Shown piece by piece: positions 57,462 to 64,000 of a stretch of DNA of 64,000 nt. The DNA is from Poa pratensis. Taxonomy: Eukaryota > Streptophyta > Magnoliopsida > Poales > Poaceae. The position numbers and the translations under genes were made by a program. The notes beneath the pieces are model-generated. The model was given only the letters and a program-made list of their open reading frames with translations. It ran no database searches and was not told the origin of the DNA. The stretch's first letter is position 1. Each line of letters begins with the position of its first letter. Location of the stretch: positions 115,332,731 to 115,396,730 of the forward strand of contig CAMZMU010000041.1 of the NCBI GenBank assembly GCA_947311845.1, written 5' to 3'.

Positions 57462-57814
57462 CATAGTGAGAGGGAAGGCTTGATGTGGAGAAATCCTTTG
57501 CACAGTGCTTCGAAACATGCGATGTGAATGATCGAATTAGGGCCTAGGTGGTGGGGTTGGAGCTTGTAGAAATGGAGTACCTCAAGGAAGAAGGTCGAGC
57601 AGGGGAGCGACAGCCCGCGGTCGAGGAACGCGGTGAACCGACCAGCTTCACCGCGACTCGGATTTGGGCGAGTTTCTCCAGCCGGCGCCCAGCATATCCA
57701 CTCTATACGTGGTGGTAGTATGCCGGCTTTGGTGTATGCTGTCAGGGTGGCCTCCGTTACCATCGACCCTCTCCATTTACAGTGTCTGTGTGTTTTGGAT
57801 TTCCCTGGATCCAT
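57462..57814 (-). pseudogene. PF04195-type gene, copy 2: 5' exon
   Basis: The minus-strand ATG at 57814 (MDPGKSKTHRHCKW) leads to a Transposase_28/PF04195-like segment, STFFLEVLHFYKLQ then HHLGPNSIIHIACFEALCKG. The exon is cut at 57467 by the minus-strand gypsy element. Ignoring the insertion and one copy of the CATAG duplication, the frame continues open at 49353 into the exon part ending near 49225. A TATA-like ATTAAATAG lies about 150 bp upstream (near 57963-57971). The gene runs opposite to the Helitron-like element's 3' end. Confidence 0.65.
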
Positions 57815-58174
57815 GGGGTTGGGGTGAGGAAGATGAAGCCAGAGGGGATGGCGTGGAAATGGTGTTGTTATTGAGCCGGCTGCCGAAGCGTGTGTACAGA
57901 GCCTCTGTGTGTGTAGTAATTAATTTACTCTCTTCGAAGTGTTTCTAGAGCCGGCTGACGCTCTATTTAATGCTTGTCGTGGGAGGCCGTGCAGTTGTGA
58001 TGATGTTCGTTTCTTCCGACGCATGCGGCATGCCATTTAGTAGTTGCATGGATTTGTTTTTTGGAATTATTTCTTTCATTCTGTGCTCGACTTTATATAT
58101 GGATGTAATTATTTATAACCGTTGATTATTATCATCGTGTACGGCGTGTCGTCAGAACAGGGCTCGGGGGGGGC
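57815..58174. other. 5' flank of the PF04195 gene copy 2 and Helitron-like 3' region
   Basis: No gene. It includes the probable promoter of the minus-strand gene (ATTAAATAG near 57963) and AT-rich DNA leading to the Helitron terminus. Confidence 0.5.
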
Positions 58175-58202
58175 GTGCGCCAAGGCGCACCCTGAAATCT
58201 AG
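58175..58202 (+). other. Helitron-type 3' terminus (hairpin plus CTAG)
   Basis: A 7-bp stem GTGCGCC/GGCGCAC with an AA loop (58175-58190), spacer CCTGAAAT, CTAG at 58199-58202 and a following T. This is the classic Helitron 3' signature. Confidence 0.75.
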
Positions 58203-58390
58203 TTATTAATAATACAGAAATCACATGGCATTACAAAGACATATATTGGTCAGCCAGAAGCCACCATCCAGACGAGAACCTTGCTACACCTACAAGGTTG
58301 ATGAATGTGGTGGACCTAATCGGAGACAAGTGCCCGACACTAGTAGGAAATAACCAAGTCGCAATCTAGACCTAGCAACGTGTCAAACAA
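58203..58390. other. Flank right of the Helitron terminus, no gene seen
   Basis: AT-rich, no ORF and no recognised repeat. If the Helitron end is real, this is the old target sequence. Confidence 0.4.
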
Positions 58391-58393
58391 AAA

Positions 58394-58770
58394 ACATGTT
58401 GCCACTAATTTGTGGCAACATGTGCATTTGCGGCCCGTTGCCACTATTTGACTACTGGCAACGTGCCAGAGAGTTGCACGCGTTGCCAGTACAATTTGCC
58501 TGCTTGCGGGCCTCAGTTTAAAGCAATGACAACGTGTGCCCTGGTTACACGTTCAGTACGATAGTAGTGGCAGCGTGCAACTTTGGCGCATGCAGCCACT
58601 ATCCACGTACTGGCAGCATGCACAAGATGCACTCGTTGCTACTGTATTTGTTTTCCACGTGCCTGACCCTATCCTCTTTGTATGCGTGCCAACAGTAGGA
58701 ACGTGCCAGCAGGATGCACATTGCCATAACTTACTGGCAGCACGCATGTGACTGTATGCACACGCTGCTA
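58394..58770. repeat. Cluster of stem-loops on GTTGCCACTA / TAGTGGCAAC
   Basis: A perfect 12-bp inverted repeat (ACATGTTGCCAC, 6-nt loop, 58394-58423) is followed by an 8-bp one (CGTTGCCA, 58436-58443/58456-58463) and weaker ones built on GTGGCAGCGTGCAAC and ACTGGCAGCATGC to about 58760. The style is that of a transposon subterminal region. No matching terminus was found. Confidence 0.6.
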
Positions 58771-58984
58771 CTACCGGCGATCCGATTCCAAAAAGATAGG
58801 GTCTGGCAACCTTTCGTTGTCATCAGGAGTCAAGTCCGGCCGACATCCCTTCGTGCTGATCAATAGTCAGGCCGAGGCTACAAAATTGGTGAAATTTGAC
58901 AAAATTAACCCTTTGGCCAAACTTCAACCAAAAATAACCTTTTTTTCAAAAAAAAATCGAAAACTAACCCTTTTGTGTGGCTCC

Positions 58985-59180
58985 CGTATCGGGGGCGCCA
59001 CACGTGAAGGTGCAACTCCCCCACCTGGGGCGCCACACATGTAGGCACCACTCCCCCGACTGGGGCGCCACACAACTGCCAGCGTGGCAAGTCGGGTCCC
59101 AGCCCGGTTAAGTAGCGCCGGAGATGGGGGAGCCACACATACATGTGTGGCGCCGGAGTCAGGGGCGCCACACATTCTGT
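58985..59180. repeat. GGCGCCACACA repeats upstream of the MULE gene
   Basis: Five copies or half-copies of GGCGCCACAC(A) in both orientations occur at about 58994, 59029, 59062, 59145 (inverted) and 59163, with 30-80 bp spacing. They lie about 550-700 bp before the transposase ATG, consistent with a MULE promoter/subterminal region. The function is inferred. Confidence 0.5.
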
Positions 59181-59707
59181 AAAAACTATCAACCCCAGCC
59201 CGTGCCCCACCAGCCTCACTCTTTTCCCTCACTCTCTTCTCTCCAAAACAAAGGTTGTGCACCACTCCCAACACTCCCCAACACACCCCCCCCCCCCCTC
59301 AAATCCATCCTTGTTGGTTTGATTTTTCCGTGGATTTCGGCTCCCCTACGTGCAAGAAGGTACTCTCCCCCATCCTCCTTATTTTTGTCCAATAGAAATC
59401 TTCCAATTTGGAGACATTGTGTAGATCTTGAAAACCCTAGAATTTGAATATGAGGACAAATTTGTGGTTATTTGTTGATAATATTGGTCAATGTGTGTGG
59501 GTATGATGGATATGAAGTGTTGGGGTGTTGATTGTAGGTTAGGGTTAGGGTTTTTGTTAGATGTAGTTAGTGAGCTAGATTTAGTTAGGGTTAGTGCATA
59601 ATGACTTGACTTAAAATTAAGATAAGTAAATTATTTTGTTTGAAATGCATAGCTTAGTGCAATGTATCAATCATTTGATGCTTTTGGTTTGTTGTAAAAA
59701 AAATTAG
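59181..59707. other. MULE 5' leader
   Basis: It includes a run of 14 C residues (about 59286-59299) and a short telomere-like GGTTAGGGTTAGGG (about 59538-59551). Likely 5' UTR and intron DNA ahead of the ATG at 59708. No separate gene. Confidence 0.5.
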
Positions 59708-61155
59708 ATGGAGAAAATGGTTAGTGTTCATCATGTGGACAAGGAGGCCTTTTTGAAAGGCAATGTGGAGCATGACTCGGAGGAGAAAGTGGTGGTGTTT
59801 GGCCATAGTCCTAGCTATGCCGAGGTTGTGGAGAGAGTGCGGATTGCATTGAATTGGACGGATCCAAATGATGTTCTTTCTTTGGAGGGAAGGCATAATG
59901 TTGGGTTCGGAATGCATATTCGTTGGAAGATTATGCCTCTCAACTCCGAGTTGTGTTGGAGTGCATATAAGGAGACGGTGGCGGCATCTCAAGACAAGGC
60001 TCTTGAGTTGTTTGCCACCAAGATGTTTGACTTGAACCGGTGTGCCTCCGAACATGACGTTAGGATGCCGGTTCAAAATGAGCCACCTCATGCGCATGAA
60101 GTGTACTATCCAACGTCGAGTCCACCTCCAATGACTCAACATGATTTTAGCCAACCAACAATGACTGAACACAAAAGGAGCCAACCTTCAAGCCCAATTC
60201 AAAGTGACCAATATGAAGAATCGGAGGAGGAGAGCGACGCATCGGAGTATGATCTTCATAAAAATGATATTGGTGATGTGGAGACAAATTGTAGGCATGA
60301 GGACATGGACCATGACATCCCTTATAACCGATGCTATGCATCGGACTCGGATGACGATGGTCCCGAAGAAGATGTTGATGAAGATGGGTTCACTGCTAAA
60401 GAAGCCGAAATATTCAAGAAGGTAGTGGGTCGGGATCATCGATTACCATTGTTCCGTGATCGTAGTCTCGCCGATAAAGCCGTTGTTGATGGTGGCACGA
60501 GTAAAATTCTTGAACCAAGGCCAACTTCGAAGAAGGATCGTAATCCAAAAACTATGGTATTGCTGAGGGAGTGAAGTTTGAAAGCTTGTTGGAATTGAAG
60601 ACATGGCTCAAGGAGTATGCGGTTAAGTACTTTAGACCACACAAAGTGGTTCACTCGGATGTCAAGAAGCGTTACACGGTTAAGTGTGATGACGCGCATA
60701 ATGGGTGTCCGTGGATTGTGCGTGCAAGACCAATCAAGGGAACCTCTCAATGGGTTCTAAAAAAATGTGTGTCAACTCACATGTGTAGTGGCAATGATGA
60801 TGATGATGACAAGGATGCGAAGGACATTCATCGGCAACTAACCTCCGATTTCATCGGCTATAGACTTTCCAATTCCATAGAGGCATTCCCCACTTTTTCG
60901 GTGAGGGCTATCATGGACACGGTGAAAGACATGTTTGGTTACTCGGTGAAGTATGGGAAGGCATGGAGGGCCAAGCAAGCCGCATTCAAGATGTTGTATG
61001 GTGACTGGGAGGAAGCATACAACCGACTTCCTAGATTGTTGGGAGCTATGGCTGCTACAAATCCGGACATGGTTACGTGTGTGGAGCCCTTTGGCCAAAA
61101 GACTAGGGATTACAACGGTGCAACCGTCCGTGTCTTTGGCCGTGCATTTTGGGCT

Positions 61156-61233
61156 TTCAAGCATTGTAGACCGGTTGTCTCTGTGGATGGCACATTCAAG
61201 CATTGTAGACCGGTTGTCTCCGTGGATGGCACA
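61156..61233 (+). repeat. 39-bp tandem duplication in the MULE catalytic core
   Basis: Two adjacent 39-bp copies differ by one base (61156-61194, 61195-61233) and keep the frame. They duplicate the peptide FKHCRPVVSVDGT, so the first catalytic Asp is present twice. Confidence 0.95.
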
Positions 61234-62471
61234 TTCTTGACAGGCTAGTACAGGGGCACACTTTTGATTGCCGTAGCTCATGATGCTAACGACCGGTTGT
61301 TGCCGTTGGCTTTTGCTTTGGTGACGGCGGAGAACCAGGACAACTGGGAGTGGTTCATGGGTCTAGTGAGAACAAAGGTATTTGAGCCTCAAAGAGAGGT
61401 ATGTGTCATCTCGGACCGCCACCAAGGCATACTCAGTGCGGTGGAGATTGATATTCCGGGCATGCTCCTTTGCACCATCGATGGTGCGTGAGGCATTTTG
61501 TGTCCAACTTCTATAGGGCATGCGGAAATAAGGAGCTATCTGATGATCTAAAAGATTGTTGTCTCACTTTCACCGAGCGGCATTTTGTGAGATTGTACAA
61601 CAGGTTGCTAACTCTCACATCTCCGGGGGGTCGAGAGTTCCTAGATAGGCATGCGTCTATGAGGCACAAGTGGACTAGAGCATTTGACACCGACGGTAGG
61701 AGGTACGGTGAAATGACAAGCAATATGGCAGAATGTTTCAACAATGTGCTCAGAGGAGTCCGTGGGTTGCCCGTGACAGCAATACTTCAATACACATTCG
61801 ACAAGTTGAATGAGTATTTTCAAAAATATAGTGAGGAAATGTTTGAGCAGATGGAAGGGAAGAACAAGCACAAGAAGAAGTACAAGTATCCACCTGAAGC
61901 TGACAAATGGATGACATACCAGTTAAGGAAGGCGGAGACCAATACAGCCCAATGTTTTGACAACAACGAGTGGATTTACCAAGTCAATGAGCCAGGAGGC
62001 ACCACGGTAGGCGGTGTGCAACACGGAGGGCGTGCGTGCAAAGTCTTGCTAAAGCAATGTTTGTGCTCGTGCCAGAGCCCTCAGTTGCTTCATCTCCCTT
62101 GCTCGCACTTGCGGACGGCGGCACGCATTAGAAAAGTGGGATACGTTGATCCGGTTAGGTTGTCCGAGTACTCGATCGAGGCTACCAAGGAGACATGGGC
62201 GGGCAGATTTGAACCTTACTTTGACCAATCACAATGGCCAGAATATCATGGCATTCAACTATGGACCGATCCAATACTGAAGGTGACGAAGCGGGGAAGA
62301 CGGAAGACAAAACGTTTTAGAAATGACATGGACGCATGGGGTGCAGGAGGTCTCCGAGAGTGGGGCAACCAACATTTTCAGGAGCCTAGTGTGGCTGCCT
62401 ATTGTGGAGAATGCAATGGTGGTGGGCACAATACTAGAGGTTGTAGTCGAAACAAGAGATCGAAAGGTGTC

Positions 62472-62741
62472 CAACATGGTGGCGGTGGTGGTGGCGGTGG
62501 TAGCACAAGCCACCATGATCATTCTCAACATGGCGGTGGCGGTGGTAGCACAAGCCATCATGATCATTCTCAACATGGCGGTGGCGGTGGTAGCACAAGC
62601 CACCATGGTCATTCTCAACATGGCGGTGGCGGTGGTAGCACAAGCCACCATGGTGGTAGCCAACATGGTCATTCTCAACATGGCGGTGGCGGTGGTAGCA
62701 CAAGCCACCATGGTGGTAGCCAACATGGTCATTCTCATCGT
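62472..62741 (+). repeat. His/Gly-rich tandem repeat at the MULE C-terminus
   Basis: In-frame units of 45-60 bp encode QHGGGGGSTSHHDHS or versions with an added GGSQHGH block. About five units follow the zinc knuckle. Confidence 0.93.
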
Positions 62742-62747
62742 GGCAGT

Positions 62748-63285
62748 TGTCGGGGGAATACCTAATTGAGTATGAGCCGACGTACGAACTTATCAAGACG
62801 TAAGCTGGTGGAGACTTAACAGGCGCGGCTTAACTGGCGCGGCTTAACTGGCGCAGACTTAACTGGTGCAGGCTTATCTGGCAGGAGAAGACATAACTTG
62901 GAAGACACGAAATTACATTACTTAGTCTCCAAGTAGGACTCCGGCTCATACTTTCCTTGGGAGAGAAGTTTCCTTGTAACCTTGCGAGCCATCGTCTTTA
63001 TAAGGTGGACTCCAAGGACCTAGAACCCCAAGCTAAAAAGCTCTCATACATCCAGAGAGAGGCGACTAGACACCTCGATCGCCAACCCCTTGTAACACCA
63101 TATTCATATCAATACCAATCTAGGATAGGCAGGACATAGGTCGTTACCGCACATTGAGGTGCCGAACCTGGGTAAAAAACATCGTCTTCCTCGTGCCTGT
63201 GTTCCTTAGCTCGGAGACGCTCGATCGCTTAATCCCCAACTCTACGAAGTCATCTCCATGACATCTGCGTAACAATCCCACGACA
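62748..63285 (+). repeat. 5' LTR of a Ty3/gypsy element (538 bp)
   Basis: It starts TGTCGGGGGAATACC and ends CCCACGACA. A TTTATAAGG box lies at about 62996-63004. A GCGGCTTAACTGGCGCGGCT repeat occupies 62822-62880. It is inserted into the MULE C-terminal repeat. The partner LTR is beyond the window. Confidence 0.9.
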
Positions 63286-64000
63286 TTTGGCGCCCACCGT
63301 GGGGCCTGCGGTCAAGAGCGTCACGTTCCGCGTTGGATCTGTGCCAGGGACGGAGGATCTCGTCGTCGATTAAAGCTCGGCGACTTCAAGAATCTCGGCG
63401 ACTTCATTGCCGTGCCGTTTCAAGCTCGGCGATATCAACATCTACATCAAGATCTACCTCAAGCTCGAGTAGAAAGCATGAAGAAATTCGACCGCGCGAT
63501 TCGGGGCTCAACTTCGACAACGCCCCTCATGCGCGGGTTACAGGACAGCAGCAACGTCCGTATGGCGGACATCACCGACGGCGACTCGAAACTCATCTTG
63601 ACGATCCCTTCGGTGGAAAGATGCGAAATTGTGTTTCTTGCAGCTGTCCAAAGCACATCGGATTCCAACGGTTAGATCTACGTGGGCGACTCAAACACTG
63701 AAGCCCTATCGAAAGCTGACGGAACTCCACGCGACTTTGGGAAAATAATTATCGAGGTCGACTCGGACATCAATTCGAAGATCCCTCCAGTGGAACTCTG
63801 CGGAATACAATAACGCAGCACTCCAACAAATTTGAGACAATTCCAACGGTTAGATCTGCGTCAACGACTCATGCACTGCAACAAGTTTCGTGTCAACGCG
63901 AGTTCGCGAATCGGCAAATATCAAATCAGCACGATGCAGTCCTCGTCCGAGTCAAACCCGATCAGGAATCCAAGTGCTGCGACCGTACTTTCCAAGAATC
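63286..64000 (+). mobile_element. Primer-binding site and leader/gag start of the last gypsy element
   Basis: The primer-binding site TTTGGCGCCCACCGTGGGG is at 63286-63304. The following bases (GTCAAGAGCGTCACGTTCCG) match the start of the minus-strand gypsy's internal region, placing both in one group. The gag-like frame meets a TAA within about 25 codons, then diverges into repeated CTCGGCGACTTC and TTCCAACGGTTAGATCTRCG segments. No intact gag start is seen. The rest is outside the window. Confidence 0.8.

Larger units (their letters stand above)
40597..58202 (+). mobile_element. Helitron-like element (3' end clear, 5' end not identified)
   Basis: The right end at 58202 has the Helitron form: hairpin GTGCGCC-AA-GGCGCAC (58175-58190), eight bases, then CTAG, with T next. 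Leftward there is a gene-poor tract of diverged repeats and a captured-type multi-exon gene, interrupted by an 8.1-kb gypsy element. No Rep/helicase is present, so it would be non-autonomous. A 5' TC end is not recognised. The left limit given is just the end of the adjoining LTR remnant, and the element may be 5'-truncated. The extent is an inference. Confidence 0.45.
59708..62747 (+). pseudogene. MULE (Mutator-like) transposase, broken
   Basis: ATG at 59708. The N-terminal ~290 residues have a short ordered part (EVVERVRIALNWTDPNDVL) and then an acidic low-complexity linker. After a one-base shift near 60555 comes the MuDR N-terminal DNA-binding region (FESLLELKTWLKEYAVK, KKRYTVKCDDAHNGCPW). 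The MULE transposase domain (PF10551) follows with the first catalytic Asp in CRPVVSVDGTF, then LIAVAHDANDRLLPLAFALV and CVISDRHQGILSA. A SWIM zinc finger (CLCSCQSPQLLHLPCSHL, about 62062-62115) and a CCHC knuckle (CGECNGGGHNTRGC, about 62404-62445) complete the order. Breaks: 39-bp duplication at 61156-61233, TAG at 61246, frameshift near 61485, LTR insertion at 62748. Confidence 0.9.

Noticed and set aside
59538..59625. Telomere-like TTAGGG units
   Set aside because: Only two or three imperfect units within a leader; too short for an interstitial telomere, and plant telomeres use TTTAGGG.
62259..62796. Minus-strand repetitive frames at the MULE 3' end
   Set aside because: They are antisense to the in-frame His/Gly repeat and arise from its periodicity.

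Overview
This window is nuclear DNA from a grass, most likely a Pooideae species (wheat, barley, oat or ryegrass relatives). The evidence is the content: CACTA elements with TNP2 and Ptta/En/Spm genes, Ty3/gypsy elements with DGGSS proteases and antisense extra genes, PIF/Harbinger and hAT miniature elements, and a MULE. The species cannot be read from the sequence. I see no intact host gene. Essentially all recognisable sequence is transposon, nested several layers deep, and most coding regions are broken by one-base indels and stop codons.

Left part (1-16339). An LTR (214-798) is followed by a broken gag fragment and a 77-bp tandem repeat. That repeat is split by an 11.2-kb CACTA transposon (1846-13091, 3-bp duplication CGT). 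The CACTA carries two minus-strand genes, a Ptta/En/Spm-type protein (about 5.3-8.0 kb) and a TNP2 transposase (9.8-11.7 kb), plus a Harbinger MITE and an F-box/DUF295-like gene fragment. To its right is a minus-strand multi-exon gene of the Transposase_28 (PF04195) type ending in a coiled coil (13.5-16.0 kb), then a polypurine tract and a 77-bp LTR stub.

Middle (16340-40596). A large Ty3/gypsy element has LTRs at 16340-17260 and 26842-27773. Between integrase and 3' LTR it holds two antisense ORFs, each with its own CTATAAAAG box; one encodes a B3-type DNA-binding domain. A 590-bp hAT-type element sits near the polypurine tract. The right LTR is followed by another primer-binding site and gag start, so the layout is LTR-internal-LTR-internal. 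An LTR remnant of another family follows, interrupted by a second CACTA (28689-40516, duplication CTT). This CACTA carries a Ptta/En/Spm-type gene, a broken TNP2, four copies of a ~663-bp tandem repeat and a tRNA-like sequence.

Right part (40597-64000). A gene-poor tract of diverged internal repeats and short palindromes ends in a Helitron-type 3' terminus at 58202. It contains a second minus-strand PF04195 gene, whose first exon is interrupted by a young 8.1-kb Ty3/gypsy element (49354-57461, 514-bp LTRs, duplication CATAG). Beyond the Helitron end come a stem-loop cluster, a MULE transposase pseudogene (59708-62747), and the 5' LTR and leader of another gypsy element that leaves the window.

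Inferred order of events: the CACTAs, the hAT and Harbinger elements, the minus-strand gypsy and the last LTR are the younger layers. The PF04195 genes, LTR fragments, MULE and satellite-like tracts are the older targets. The most unusual features are the antisense B3 gene with its own promoter box, a six-hairpin array in the gypsy 3' non-coding region, the palindrome family at 42-46 kb, and the satellite block fused to the TNP2 3' end.
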